A DNA stretch of 64,000 nt from JBLNBN01 sp050260015 (GCA_050260015.1 JBLNBN010000011.1:1-64000); one strand, 5' to 3'; shown: positions 33,621 through 43,452, counted from the first letter of the stretch. A program made the numbers and translations. Notes: generated from the letters alone by a model not told the origin.

Positions 33621-35615
33621 ATGGAACTTGAACACACAGGCAAGAGCGGGCTGCCGGACAACGCCTACCGCGAACTTGCTCCCGGCGAGGAGTATAAGCC
33701 GGTAATGCCCGCGACGGGTCTCTTCGCGGAAGTGACCCCGTGGTCGCTCTTGTGGGGCCTGCTCATGGCGGTCGTATTTTCCGCGGCTGCGGCTTATTCG
33801 GGTTTAAAAATCGGACAGGTGCTCGAAGCGGCAATCCCGATTTCAATCATGGCGGTCGGCTCGGCGACGTTCTTTAAAAAGAAGAACATGCTCGGCCAGA
33901 ACGTAATTATTCAATCAATCGGCGCAAGCTCGGGCGTTATCGTCGCAGGCGCGGTCTTTACTATCCCGGCGCTTTACATCCTCGGACTGCCTGTTAATTT
34001 CTTCCAGATCTTTCTTTCGTCGCTCTTTGGCGGCTTTTTAGGCATATTATTCTTAATTCCGTTTAGGAAGTACTTCGTTAAGGATATGCACGGTAAATTC
34101 CCGTTCCCCGAAGCTACGGCTACGACGGAAATTCTAATAACGGGCGAACGCGGCGGGGCTCACGCCGGCGCGCTTATCGCTTCCGGCATCATCGGCGGAC
34201 TTTATGATTTCGCTTTTTCCGCCGTCGGTCTCTGGAATGAAGTATTCACGTCGCGCGTCCTCCCCTGGGGAACCGAGCTTGCGGACCGCGCTAAGATGCT
34301 ATTCCAATTGAACGTCAGCTCGATGATCTTCGGCTTCGGCTATTTAGTCGGCTTGCGTTTTTCGGCTATTATCACGATCGGTTCGTTGCTCTCCTGGTGG
34401 GTACTGATCCCCCTGATCAACGAAATTGGCAATATTGTAGCCGGCTTGGGCGGCTTCGCAAATCCTATCGCGGCTATGCAACCCGAGGCGATCTTCACCG
34501 CTTACGTGCGTCCCATAGGTATCGGCGCCATCGCAATGGCCGGCATCATCGGTATCCTGAAATCCTCTAAAGTAATCGGCGCCGCGTTCGGTCTCGCTTT
34601 TGGCGGCCTGTTCGGCGCAAAGAAGGCTCATAAAGAAGAAGAACCGCGTACGCAGAAAGATCTTAGTATGACTTATGTAGTTATGTTCTCTCTTCTGACT
34701 ATACTGGGCATCTTTATATTCCTCGCGACGGGCTTCGAGTTAACTGTTACCCAGGCGATAGTAGCCCTGCTTACTGTCGTTATCGTCTCGTTCCTATTTA
34801 CGACGGTAGCAGCGAACGCGATCGCCATCGTGGGCTCCAACCCGGTTTCGGGCATGACCCTAATGACCTTGATTCTTTCCTCTATCGTCCTTACGAAAGT
34901 AGGTTTGACGGGCAACCAGGGCATGCTCTCGGCATTAATCATCGGCGGCATCGTCTGCACGGCGCTCTCCACTGCCGGCGGCTTTATCACCGACCTCAAG
35001 ATCGGCTATTGGTTGGGCTCGACGCCGCGAGTTCAGCAGAGCTTTAAGTTCCTCGGCGTTTTAGTTTCCGCGGCTACCGTAGGCGCGGTAATTTTCATAT
35101 TGAACCAGGCTTACGGCTTCGTTCCCGACGCGACTCACACGCAAACACTCGTAGCCCCGCAGGCGAACGCAATGGCGGCCGTTATCAAGCCTTTGATGTC
35201 GCCCAACGCTCAAGTTCCTTGGATGCTTTACTTCGTAGGCGCGGTCATAGCGTTCCTTTTGAACGGCCTCGGCATATCCCCGCTGGCTTTCGCGCTCGGC
35301 ATGTACTTGCCGCTCCACCTGAACTCTCCGCTTATCGTCGGCGGCTTCCTCGCTCATATCGTTCAAAAGAGCTCGAAGAACCCGGCAATATCCGCCGCTC
35401 GCCATCAGCGCGGAACGCTAATCAGCTCCGGCTTTATAGCGGGCGCGGCTATCTTCGGCGTTATCGGCGCGCTCATTCGCTTCTTCGGATTCGACCTCAA
35501 TATGGGTCTCTATGCGGAAGGCGACGGCGCGGGACAAGTAGTGGCTATATTCGCGTTCTTCGCGATCATCGCTTATATGCTCTGGGACATCTGGCGCGCA
35601 AAGCCGGAACACTAA
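33621..35615 (+). CDS. OPT-family transporter (oligopeptide/metal-chelate)
   Basis: 664 aa from the ATG at 33621, preceded by TTGGAG at a good distance; a TTG at 33588 would add eleven residues. It is a polytopic membrane protein of about 15-16 helices with typical OPT segments: PWSLLWGLLMAVVFSAAAAYSGLKIGQV, FPFPEATATTEILITGE, VGSNPVSGMTLMTLILSS, FLLNGLGISPLAFALGMYLPLHLNSPLIVGGFLAH. Bacterial OPT proteins import oligopeptides or iron-siderophore-type chelates; substrate not decided. A terminator follows. Confidence 0.94.
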   Translation: MELEHTGKSGLPDNAYRELAPGEEYKPVMPATGLFAEVTPWSLLWGLLMAVVFSAAAAYSGLKIGQVLEAAIPISIMAVGSATFFKKKNMLGQNVIIQSIGASSGVIVAGAVFTIPALYILGLPVNFFQIFLSSLFGGFLGILFLIPFRKYFVKDMHGKFPFPEATATTEILITGERGGAHAGALIASGIIGGLYDFAFSAVGLWNEVFTSRVLPWGTELADRAKMLFQLNVSSMIFGFGYLVGLRFSAIITIGSLLSWWVLIPLINEIGNIVAGLGGFANPIAAMQPEAIFTAYVRPIGIGAIAMAGIIGILKSSKVIGAAFGLAFGGLFGAKKAHKEEEPRTQKDLSMTYVVMFSLLTILGIFIFLATGFELTVTQAIVALLTVVIVSFLFTTVAANAIAIVGSNPVSGMTLMTLILSSIVLTKVGLTGNQGMLSALIIGGIVCTALSTAGGFITDLKIGYWLGSTPRVQQSFKFLGVLVSAATVGAVIFILNQAYGFVPDATHTQTLVAPQANAMAAVIKPLMSPNAQVPWMLYFVGAVIAFLLNGLGISPLAFALGMYLPLHLNSPLIVGGFLAHIVQKSSKNPAISAARHQRGTLISSGFIAGAAIFGVIGALIRFFGFDLNMGLYAEGDGAGQVVAIFAFFAIIAYMLWDIWRAKPEH

Positions 35616-35639
35616 GAGCGCTATTTTATTTAGAACAGG

Positions 35640-35670
35640 GACGGCTCCATTATTGGAGCCGTCTTTTTTT
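35640..35670 (+). terminator. terminator after OPT transporter
   Basis: GACGGCTCCA-TTAT-TGGAGCCGTC is a perfect 10-bp stem followed by TTTTTTT. Confidence 0.95.
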
Positions 35671-35801
35671 ATTGCCCAATATGTACATTTACTTAATCTT
35701 TACCTGAGAATATCAATTATTTTTATTATTTTAATGAAACTTCCAAAGCCATTATAAGAAATAAGTAATAATAAGCTGACTTTATTTGAGGGCTGTGATC
35801 G

Positions 35802-37370
35802 ATGATGGAACCTAATGAAAAAATAGATATTAATCGCATCTTTCTTCTTCTCCTAATAGCCTGCATCTTATTGATCCCAACGCTCTTTTTTCCCATTTCC
35901 CCGGACTTAACGGTCTTCCTTTACGGAGGAAAAACTATCGCCGAAGGAGGGAATATGTATGCCGACTTTATAGACATCAAGCCGCCCGCTGTTTACTTAT
36001 TTATGGTTCCAGTTTACAAATTCTTTAGCGGCAGCGAAGTTTTAATACGGCTTTTTGATTTGATTTATCAACTGGCCGCTATTATTTCAATTTTTGTCGT
36101 TATTTTTAAAAGGACCAGGGACGGGAGTTTCGCGTGGCTCGCTTCGATTTTTTATGCAATGATTTACGGGGCGACGAGTTACGAAATCGCTTTCCAATGC
36201 GAGACCTTCATCGGTCTCCCGTTGATTTGGGCGCTATATTTCATGAGCGGTAAGCCCGCGGCCAGAAGCGCTATAATTGCGGGACTTCTGCTTGGGTTTG
36301 CATGCAGTCTTAAGTATTCGCTGGGAATGCTCGTACCGGCATCGTTTTTAATTGTTATTCTTGAAAGCGGGACTGCGTGGGCGAAGCGTATATTGTACTT
36401 ATCGGCGGGCATAGCTGCCGGTTTTGCGATTCCGCATAGCATTCTTCTTACGGGCGACTCATTCCATGGCTACTTCGAAGCAATGCGCTTCCTGGGCGGT
36501 TACGTATCTAATAGCTCCGGCCGCTCGATTTTCGACGTGATTTTTATATTGAGGGTAAGTAGGTTTTATCTCGACCAGGCGTTTTCATACAGCATTTTGG
36601 CTTTTGCGGCTATGGGCGTCTATACTGTCTTTGGCGGGAGGCGCAGGGAGTACTCCAATCTTACTATGAGCTCGGTTATTATTTCAATCGCGCTGTGGGG
36701 CTCTATAATATTCGAAGCGAAGTACATGAATTATCATTGGATTAGGTTAATAGCCCCCGTAGCGGTCCTGGCTGGAGCCGGCGGCGCCTATTTCTGGAAA
36801 CGAGTAGCAAATTTAAAATCTTTTAGTATTTATAAAAAAATCGCAACTGCAATTATCCTGATCGCGGCCGTTTATTTTAGCCCCCAATCCGGATTGGCTC
36901 GAAATAGTTATTCGGCTTACCTGTGGATAACCTCCCCATCAAGATTTGATTTAAGATATGAGGATAGAACAAGCTACGTCCCACGGAGCCTTTCCGAATG
37001 GAAATACGTTGCGAATAGGTTAAAAGGCCGACTCGACGATAAAACGATGATCGTTTCCCACGGCGATCAGCCAATTTATTACTATATGCAAGCAAAGAAT
37101 ATTAGTAAATTTGCGCATTCCGGTTTTTATTTGTCTACAATGGCCACCGATTACTATAAGTCTGGAATCGAACCGGAAATTAAATCAACTAAAGTAATAA
37201 TTATACGGAGCGATGTCGGGGACGTAAATAACCTTGGAACTTACGATTCCGATTGGAAATTATTCGAAAAGAACCGCCGACTTGCCGAAATCCTTGATAA
37301 TAATTTTTACCTGGGCTTTGAAACGACGCATTTTAGGATTTTTCTAAGTAAGGATCCCCATCTTTCTTAA
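35802..37370 (+). CDS. GT39-like membrane glycosyltransferase, paralog 1
   Basis: 522 aa. About 10-12 membrane helices cover residues 12-350, followed by a soluble C-terminal part. The N-terminal loop PISPDLTVFLYGGKTIAEGGNMYADFIDIKPPAVYLFM (acidic pair, Lys-Pro-Pro) matches the first periplasmic loop of ArnT/PMT-like GT-C enzymes, which use polyprenyl-linked sugars. A second copy with highly similar N- and C-terminal parts follows 3 bp after the stop. Both share SHGDQP[IL]YYY and KFAHSGFYLS near the C-terminus. The glycosylated target is unknown; cell-envelope sugar transfer is inferred. Confidence 0.75.
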   Translation: MMEPNEKIDINRIFLLLLIACILLIPTLFFPISPDLTVFLYGGKTIAEGGNMYADFIDIKPPAVYLFMVPVYKFFSGSEVLIRLFDLIYQLAAIISIFVVIFKRTRDGSFAWLASIFYAMIYGATSYEIAFQCETFIGLPLIWALYFMSGKPAARSAIIAGLLLGFACSLKYSLGMLVPASFLIVILESGTAWAKRILYLSAGIAAGFAIPHSILLTGDSFHGYFEAMRFLGGYVSNSSGRSIFDVIFILRVSRFYLDQAFSYSILAFAAMGVYTVFGGRRREYSNLTMSSVIISIALWGSIIFEAKYMNYHWIRLIAPVAVLAGAGGAYFWKRVANLKSFSIYKKIATAIILIAAVYFSPQSGLARNSYSAYLWITSPSRFDLRYEDRTSYVPRSLSEWKYVANRLKGRLDDKTMIVSHGDQPIYYYMQAKNISKFAHSGFYLSTMATDYYKSGIEPEIKSTKVIIIRSDVGDVNNLGTYDSDWKLFEKNRRLAEILDNNFYLGFETTHFRIFLSKDPHLS

Positions 37371-37436
37371 ATTTTGCAGCAATGGAATTTCTTGTTAAAC
37401 CGCCTTTTTCATGGCGAAATTAATAGAGCGTTTTAT

Positions 37437-38999
37437 ATGAATGAATTAGTTGAGTACAGATCTCCAAAGCTTTGGCATTTTGCGTTATTAGCAGCGCTTT
37501 CATTGGCCCTGTTGCTGCCTACCCTCTGCTTTCCAATATCCCCGGATCTGACGATCTTCCTTTACGGCGGGAAAACGATTGCGGAAGGCGGCTCGATGTA
37601 CGTAGATTTCGTCGACCTTAAGCCGCCTGCGATTTATCTTTTCATGGCGCCGGTTTATACGATCTTCGGCGGCAGCGAAATGTCCATCCGGGTATTTGAC
37701 ATCCTCTACCAGCTTTTTACTGTGCTGTCTTTATTTTACGTCGTGCATAAACGCTCCGAAAATCATATATACGGCTGGAGCGCCGCAATTCTATATTTGG
37801 TTCTATATGCGGGATTGCATTTCGCGGCCACCTTTCAGTGCGAGACAATTATCGCCCCGGGGCTCGCCTGGGCGATTTATTTCGCTTCCGGGAAGTCAAA
37901 TTTAAGGAACGCGGCATACGCAGGCGCTATAATTGGCGTGTGTTCCGGGTTTAAATATACCTTTGGGCTTGTCGCGCTATTTATGTTCTTATGCGAGTTT
38001 TCTAAAGAAGGAGAGAAACCATTAAAGCGCGCTATTGTTTTTGGCCTTTCCGCTTTTGCCGGCCTTATTGCGACGCATCTGCCTTTATTAGCCGAGGGCT
38101 CCTTCCATGGTTACTTTGGGGCGATGGGATTTCTAAAAGTATACGCTACGTATACTCCGGGGGTTGAAACGGGGCTGAAGCCGCTATTAAAAAATACCGC
38201 CAACTACTTCAGCGATAATATCCCGCTATCTTACATCGCATTGATCGTACTGGGATTTTATTACGCCCTTTCCAGGAGCGGCCGCAAGATCGCGCCATTT
38301 TTTCTTGAAATTATTGCAACTATTGCGGCGCTCTTTCTTTCCGTGATCGTGGAGGGAAAGTACTTCGGTTACCATTGGACGCGAATGTACGCGCCGCTAA
38401 TGATGATAGCCGCCCCAGGAGTCGGCCTGGCCTATAGCGCCTTAAAGCGATTTAGGGCGTTCGATACCGCGAAGATCGCGATAATTATTACCTTGATGGG
38501 CGCGGGAGTTTTATTTAGTCCCGTATGGAGAATCGCCATTAATTTCTCGAAAGCAAAGGAATACTTTAAGAATCCCTACGCATTCGGCGCGCTCTACGAT
38601 AGGAGCGAAGGCGCGATTCATAGGAGCTTAAATGAATGGCGATATATTGCAAATTCGTTAAAAAGCAAGATTAGCCGGGACGATCTCGTTCTCATTCTCT
38701 CGCATGGCGACCAGCCGCTTTATTATTATTTACAGGCAAATAGAATCGATAAGTTCGCTCACTCCGGCTTTTATTTATCGCCAAAAGCCACAAGGGAATA
38801 CCAGGAAGAATTTATTTATGAATTGAGGAACGCTAAAGCGTTGATATTCCGCACCGACAAAGGCGACCTCTATAATCTTGGAAGAAAGGAACCGGAATGG
38901 GTAGTTATCAGGAATTTCCCGGTAATGAATGGAATAATTACCGCACAATACGAGCAATTCCTTCAAACACCAAATTTTAGGGTACTCATTCGAAAATAA
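37437..38999 (+). CDS. GT39-like membrane glycosyltransferase, paralog 2
   Basis: 520 aa from the ATG at 37437, matched to the start of paralog 1; earlier in-frame starts (TTG at 37374) add non-homologous residues. It repeats the architecture: LPTLCFPISPDLTIFLYGGKTIAEGGSMYVDFVDLKPPAIYLFM, FQCETIIAPGLAWAIYFASGK, EGSFHGYFGAMGFL, and the C-terminal SHGDQPLYYY and KFAHSGFYLSPKATREYQ. A tandem duplication followed by divergence in the middle third is the simplest reading. Likely cotranscribed with paralog 1. Only one Arg/Lys-rich loop differs clearly between them. Confidence 0.73.
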   Translation: MNELVEYRSPKLWHFALLAALSLALLLPTLCFPISPDLTIFLYGGKTIAEGGSMYVDFVDLKPPAIYLFMAPVYTIFGGSEMSIRVFDILYQLFTVLSLFYVVHKRSENHIYGWSAAILYLVLYAGLHFAATFQCETIIAPGLAWAIYFASGKSNLRNAAYAGAIIGVCSGFKYTFGLVALFMFLCEFSKEGEKPLKRAIVFGLSAFAGLIATHLPLLAEGSFHGYFGAMGFLKVYATYTPGVETGLKPLLKNTANYFSDNIPLSYIALIVLGFYYALSRSGRKIAPFFLEIIATIAALFLSVIVEGKYFGYHWTRMYAPLMMIAAPGVGLAYSALKRFRAFDTAKIAIIITLMGAGVLFSPVWRIAINFSKAKEYFKNPYAFGALYDRSEGAIHRSLNEWRYIANSLKSKISRDDLVLILSHGDQPLYYYLQANRIDKFAHSGFYLSPKATREYQEEFIYELRNAKALIFRTDKGDLYNLGRKEPEWVVIRNFPVMNGIITAQYEQFLQTPNFRVLIRK

Positions 39000-39099
39000 G
39001 ACTATGAGAAAAAAAATGAAATATTAATTTCATTTGTTAGTCTACTGCTTTAATCGTATTTTTGAATCGGACAAATTAATCTGAAATGGGATATTAGAT

Positions 39100-39990
39100 A
39101 TGAAGAGAAAGATCATCAGGATAGACGAAGACATATGCAACGGCTGCGGAAATTGCGTTCCGGAGTGCAAGGAAGGGGCAATTCAAATTATAGAGGGCAA
39201 GGCGCGCTTAATTAGCGACCTGTTTTGCGACGGATTAGGCGCATGCCTTGGGCATTGCCCCGAGGGCGCGATAACGATCGAGGAGCGGGAAGCCGAGCCG
39301 TACGACGAGCGCAAGGTAATCGAATCGCTCGCATCGCAGCCCGCTTCCGTGCTTAAAGCGCATTTAATGCACCTCCGCGAGCATGGCGAGACGCAATTGC
39401 TCGCCCAGGCTTTTGCCGCGATGGCCCTGGTAGGCTTGAGGAATCCGCTTATAGAAGAGGAAGCCGCCGCTGAAGCTAAGAGGGCTCTTGGCTCGATGCA
39501 TAACCATTCCCATCATGGCGGCGGAGGGTGCCCCGGTTCCCGCATGATCACGCTCGAGCAGGCCGCTCCAAAGGCGCCGCAACCAAAGGAGAAGGGGGAT
39601 TACGGCGCGCCGCAATTAGCCCAATGGCCCGTTCAATTGCATTTAGTAAGCCCCTATGCGCCATACTTCAGGAGCAAGGATCTTTCTATCATCTCCACTT
39701 GCTCGCCGCTTGCCTCGACCGACGTGCACCCGCGCTACCTCGCGGGCCGCGCATGCGTAGTGGCATGCCCGAAGCTGGACAATACCGAGCCCTACCCGGA
39801 AAAATTAGCCGAGATCTTCAAAGCGAACGCGACGCCCAAAGCTATCGTAGTAGTCATGGAAGTGCCATGCTGCAAGGGATTGACGAAAATCGCGCTGGCC
39901 GCCCGAGCCTTCTCCGGAAGGGAGGATATGCCAATCGAAGAGCATACTATCGGTTTGGACGGCTCGTTGAAGAAGGTGGTGCAATATTAA
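39100..39990 (+). CDS. 4Fe-4S ferredoxin-domain protein with His-rich linker
   Basis: 296 aa. Residues 1-70 are a bacterial ferredoxin module with two Cys sets, CNGCGNCVPECKEGAI and CDGLGACLGHCPEGAI (the second with a CxxxxxCxxxCP spacing). A middle helical segment leads to a metal-binding-like stretch MHNHSHHGGGGCPG (about residues 136-150). The C-terminal half holds CSPLA, RACVVACPKLDN and EVPCCKGL. This is a widespread conserved protein of anaerobes and facultative anaerobes, annotated as 4Fe-4S binding protein, with no agreed function. It stands alone. Confidence 0.85.
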   Translation: MKRKIIRIDEDICNGCGNCVPECKEGAIQIIEGKARLISDLFCDGLGACLGHCPEGAITIEEREAEPYDERKVIESLASQPASVLKAHLMHLREHGETQLLAQAFAAMALVGLRNPLIEEEAAAEAKRALGSMHNHSHHGGGGCPGSRMITLEQAAPKAPQPKEKGDYGAPQLAQWPVQLHLVSPYAPYFRSKDLSIISTCSPLASTDVHPRYLAGRACVVACPKLDNTEPYPEKLAEIFKANATPKAIVVVMEVPCCKGLTKIALAARAFSGREDMPIEEHTIGLDGSLKKVVQY

Positions 39991-40047
39991 GCCTCGTCCT
40001 ACGCTTATTCATTATGAATTATCTCTAATTTACTTGGAGGGATCATT

Positions 40048-40338
40048 ATGCCTAAAGCATGGTCAGCAAAGGAAGAGCGCCAGTACGAGCATATAAAGGA
40101 AAGCTCGCTGGACCGCGGAACCGACGAGGACAGAGCTGAAGAGATCGCGGCGAGGACCGTAAACAAACAACGACGCGAGCGCGGCGAAACGAGGAATAAA
40201 AAATCCAAGGGAACGGGAAATCCCAATAAGGATCTGAAAGACCGCACCAAGCAGGAACTTTTGAATCTTGCTAAGGAAAAGAATATTCGCGGCAGGAGCC
40301 GCATGACCAAAGATGAACTTATAAAAGCAATTAAATAA
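40048..40338 (+). CDS. small basic protein with Rho-N-like C-terminus
   Basis: 96 aa, strongly charged. MPKAWSAKEERQYEHIKESSLDRGT at the N-terminus and EEIAARTVNKQRRERGETR in the middle match a small family often labelled plasmid stabilization protein; the C-terminal 35 residues (TKQELLNLAKEKNIRGRSRMTKDELIKAIK) are a Rho termination factor N-terminal-like SAP fold. Nucleic-acid binding is likely. GGAGG before ATG. The plasmid label is historical; here it is chromosomal next to pckA. Confidence 0.85.
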   Translation: MPKAWSAKEERQYEHIKESSLDRGTDEDRAEEIAARTVNKQRRERGETRNKKSKGTGNPNKDLKDRTKQELLNLAKEKNIRGRSRMTKDELIKAIK

Positions 40339-40359
40339 ATAGAACATGAAGATAAAACA

Positions 40360-40390
40360 AAGGCGGCTCCAAAACGGAACCGCCTTTTTC
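40360..40390. terminator. bidirectional terminator
   Basis: AAGGCGGCTCC-AAAAC-GGAACCGCCTT stem with one bulge, flanked by A-run upstream and TTTTT downstream, so it can serve the small basic protein (+) and pckA (-), which converge here. Confidence 0.9.
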
Positions 40391-40407
40391 ATTTAGTCGT
40401 AAAAGCC

Positions 40408-42054
40408 CTATTTTCTGACAGGTCCTGAATTCTTGACCATGTCCGAAACTCCGTCGGAGAAGAGCTTAAAGTTCTCGATGTAACGAGCGGCGAGCGCGTC
40501 GTATTTGTTCCAGTATTCTTCTTTGTTTCCCCATGCGTTCGAGGGCTCGAGCACGTCGTCCGGCACTCCGGGGCACGTGACGGGAACTTCGAAGCCGAAG
40601 ATCTTGTCCTTGCGGTACTCTACGTCGGCGAGCTTGCCTTCCAGGGCTGCATTGAGCATATTGCGCGTGTGTCGGATAGAGATGCGTTTGCCTACGCCGA
40701 ACTTGCCGCCAACCCATCCCGTGTTCACAAGCCAGCAGGTCGCGCCGTGCTGCTGCATCTTTTGGCGCAGCAGGTTGGCGTAGTAGTACGGGTGATGGAC
40801 CATAAAAGGGGCGCCGAAACAGGCCGAGAAAGTGATTTCAGGCTCGATGCCCAGCCCGATTTCCGTTCCCGCGATCTTGGACGTATAGCCGCTTATGAAG
40901 TGATACATCGCCTGGTTCATATCGAGCCTTGCGATAGGCGGCAGGACGCCCGAAGCGTCGCACGTAAGGAATATGACGTTTTTCGGATGCGTGCGCACCA
41001 TCTTTTCCGGGACGCAGTTCGGTATAAAATCGATAGGGTAGGAAGCTCGCGTGTTTTCCGTGAGCATGTCGTCGTCGAGATCTATCTTCCTGGAGGCCTG
41101 GTCGTGAACGACATTTTCAAGGATTGTGCCGAATCGGCGCGTACAAGCGTAAATTTCCGGCTCGGCTTCTGCGGAAAGTCGGATAACCTTCGCGTAGCAG
41201 CCTCCCTCGAAATTAAACACGCCGTCGTCGCTCCAGCCGTGCTCGTCGTCGCCTATTAATTGGCGGGTCGGGTCGGCGGAAAGCGTGGTTTTTCCCGTGC
41301 CCGAAAGGCCGAAGAAAAGGGCGACGTCGCCTGACTTGCCGACGTTGGCGGAGCAGTGCATAGCCATAACGTTTTCAAGCGGCTTTAAGTAGTTCATTAT
41401 AGTAAAGATCGTCTTCTTGATCTCGCCGCCGTAGGAGGTGCCCATTACGAGCGCTATGCGCTGCGCGAAGTTAATTATCATCGCCGTTTCGCTGCGCGTG
41501 CCGTCGATCTTCGGATCGGCCTTGAACGAGGGCGAGGCGATAAGCGTAAATTCCGGTATATGCGTTTTAAGAGCGTCGCGATTCTCGATCGGGATAAACA
41601 TATTCCGCGCGAAGAGGCTCTGCCACGCTTTATCCGTTACTATGCGAATAGGCATGCGGTAATTCGGATCGCCGCCGACGTAGCAATCCTGCACGAAGAG
41701 CTCTTCGCCCTGCAGGAACGCCATCATGCGCGCATAGAGCGAATTGAACTTTTCTGCGGTTATCGGGCGGTTGTAAACGCCCCACCAAATGTTATTCTCG
41801 GTGGATTCCTCGGCGACGATGAATTTATCGTTCGCGGCGCGGGCGGTCCATTTCCCCGTATTTACTAAAAGGGCGCCGCCGTTGACTATATGAGCTTCTC
41901 CGCGGAAGACGGCTTCCTCGTAGAGGGCCGCCGTGGGCAGGTTCCAATATACAGTATCTAAGTACTGCAACCCGTGATTTGCAAGCTTGTAATCGCTCGA
42001 AAGCTCCTTTGCGTGCTTCGAGGCGGGAGTTGAAAACTCTAAATATTTTGTCAT
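40408..42054 (-). CDS. pckA: phosphoenolpyruvate carboxykinase (ATP)
   Basis: 548 aa from the ATG at 42054, which overlaps the upstream stop as ATGA. It converts oxaloacetate + ATP to PEP + CO2 + ADP. It has GDPNYRMPIRIVTD, the kinase-1a P-loop GLSGTGKTTLSADPTR (about residue 250), the metal site IGDDEHGW, FNFEGGCYAKVI, and RTHPKNVIFLTCDASGVLPPIARL. The length fits. Coupled to an aspartate-type aminotransferase, so an aspartate-oxaloacetate-PEP route is suggested. A bidirectional terminator follows. Confidence 0.97.
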   Translation of the reverse strand: MTKYLEFSTPASKHAKELSSDYKLANHGLQYLDTVYWNLPTAALYEEAVFRGEAHIVNGGALLVNTGKWTARAANDKFIVAEESTENNIWWGVYNRPITAEKFNSLYARMMAFLQGEELFVQDCYVGGDPNYRMPIRIVTDKAWQSLFARNMFIPIENRDALKTHIPEFTLIASPSFKADPKIDGTRSETAMIINFAQRIALVMGTSYGGEIKKTIFTIMNYLKPLENVMAMHCSANVGKSGDVALFFGLSGTGKTTLSADPTRQLIGDDEHGWSDDGVFNFEGGCYAKVIRLSAEAEPEIYACTRRFGTILENVVHDQASRKIDLDDDMLTENTRASYPIDFIPNCVPEKMVRTHPKNVIFLTCDASGVLPPIARLDMNQAMYHFISGYTSKIAGTEIGLGIEPEITFSACFGAPFMVHHPYYYANLLRQKMQQHGATCWLVNTGWVGGKFGVGKRISIRHTRNMLNAALEGKLADVEYRKDKIFGFEVPVTCPGVPDDVLEPSNAWGNKEEYWNKYDALAARYIENFKLFSDGVSDMVKNSGPVRK

Positions 42055-43268
42055 AACCAATCCCTCACGAGCTTACGGTCGCCAATGTATAGTTCGTTTG
42101 GCGAGTTCGGGTCCAACGCCCACTTAATGCGCTCGAGCCCCTCGGTAATATCTTTAATAGTTCCGCAGGTCGATAGCCTGAGATAGCCGTCCATGCCGAA
42201 TTCGTAGCCGGGCACGGTGAGGACGCGCACTTTATCGATAAGCATTTCGGAGAGCGCGCGGGAATTTTTGTTGTAATGGCTGAAGTCGACGAAGCAGTAG
42301 AACGTGCCGTCGGGTTTGGTAGCGCGGACGCCTTCGAAGGCGTTGAGACGTTCCATCATTACGTTGCGATTATTTTCCAACGTGCGGCGTAGATTGTCGA
42401 CGCTGGATTGCACGCCGTTAAGGGCGCCGATGGCGGCCTTTTGGACGACTGCCGAGGGGCCGGAGGTTTGATGCCCCTGGATATTTGTCATTACGGCTTG
42501 TAAATTCTTATTAACCACGGCCCAGCCGATCCTAAAGCCGGTCATCGCGTATTGCTTGGAGACCCCGTTAATTACGATCAGCTTCGAGTTGTCCGAGAAA
42601 TCCTTAGCGTAGTCGTAGCAGCTGATGGGCTTCTTGCCGTCGAAAATTAGGCGATGATAGATATCGTCCATTATCAGGTATATGTTCTTCTTTTCGCAGA
42701 ACTCGACTATTTCGGCGATAAATTCTTCGGAGTACATCGCGCCGGTGGGATTGTTGGGGCTATTAATAATAACGGCCTTGGTGTACGAAGTGACTACTTG
42801 CTCGATGTCCTTCAATCTTGGATAGAAACTTCCGTCTTCCGGATAAACGGGGACGGGGATGCCGCCGCAGAGCTTGACCATTTCCGGGTAGCTGACCCAA
42901 TAGGGGGCCGGGAAAATGACTTCTTCCTGCGGATTGAGTATAGCTTGAAGGGCGACCATAATGGATTGCTTGGCGCCGCTGGAGGCGATTACGTTTTCAG
43001 GATAGACGTGTCGTCCATAGAATTCTTCAGTATATCGGATAATTGAAGACTTTAATTGTGGGATCCCGTCGGCCGGGGTGTAGCGAACTTCGCCCGTATT
43101 TATCAGACCGACAGCCTCGAGTATTGCGTCCATTGGCGCTTTGCTCTTTGGCTCTCCGCCGCCGAGATGGATGACAGGTTCGCCTTTTGCTCTAAGAATA
43201 GCGGCTTTCTCGTTGAGCTTCAATGTTGCCGATTCGGCAATCGACTTGCCGATTAGACTAATGCTCAT
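42051..43268 (-). CDS. aspartate-type PLP aminotransferase
   Basis: 405 aa from the ATG at 43268, with AAGGA upstream; 29 more in-frame residues upstream (43355) look non-coding. Class I aminotransferase of the AspB/subgroup Ib type: VIHLGGGEPKSKAP, SGAKQSIMVALQAIL, NSPNNPTGAMYSEEFI, MDDIYHRLIFD, PLP lysine in VINGVSKQYAMTGFRIGW, and C-terminal LRLSTCG (carboxylate Arg). It would interconvert aspartate and oxaloacetate. Stop overlaps the pckA start as ATGA, so the two enzymes are made together. Confidence 0.9.
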   Translation of the reverse strand: MSISLIGKSIAESATLKLNEKAAILRAKGEPVIHLGGGEPKSKAPMDAILEAVGLINTGEVRYTPADGIPQLKSSIIRYTEEFYGRHVYPENVIASSGAKQSIMVALQAILNPQEEVIFPAPYWVSYPEMVKLCGGIPVPVYPEDGSFYPRLKDIEQVVTSYTKAVIINSPNNPTGAMYSEEFIAEIVEFCEKKNIYLIMDDIYHRLIFDGKKPISCYDYAKDFSDNSKLIVINGVSKQYAMTGFRIGWAVVNKNLQAVMTNIQGHQTSGPSAVVQKAAIGALNGVQSSVDNLRRTLENNRNVMMERLNAFEGVRATKPDGTFYCFVDFSHYNKNSRALSEMLIDKVRVLTVPGYEFGMDGYLRLSTCGTIKDITEGLERIKWALDPNSPNELYIGDRKLVRDWL

Positions 43269-43452
43269 CGTTTTCCTTTTTGTTTTGTTGTGTGGATTAA
43301 GTGAATTAGCGTTATTGAAAAAAACAAATATGTAAAAAATTACTGATTTTTTCAAACAAAGCTCCTAATAATATTTTAACTTTTTTCCTGAAATTTGTTA
43401 TTATTTAGCAAGCGTTGTAACATTTCCCAAATAATTGTGTTAATACCGTAAG

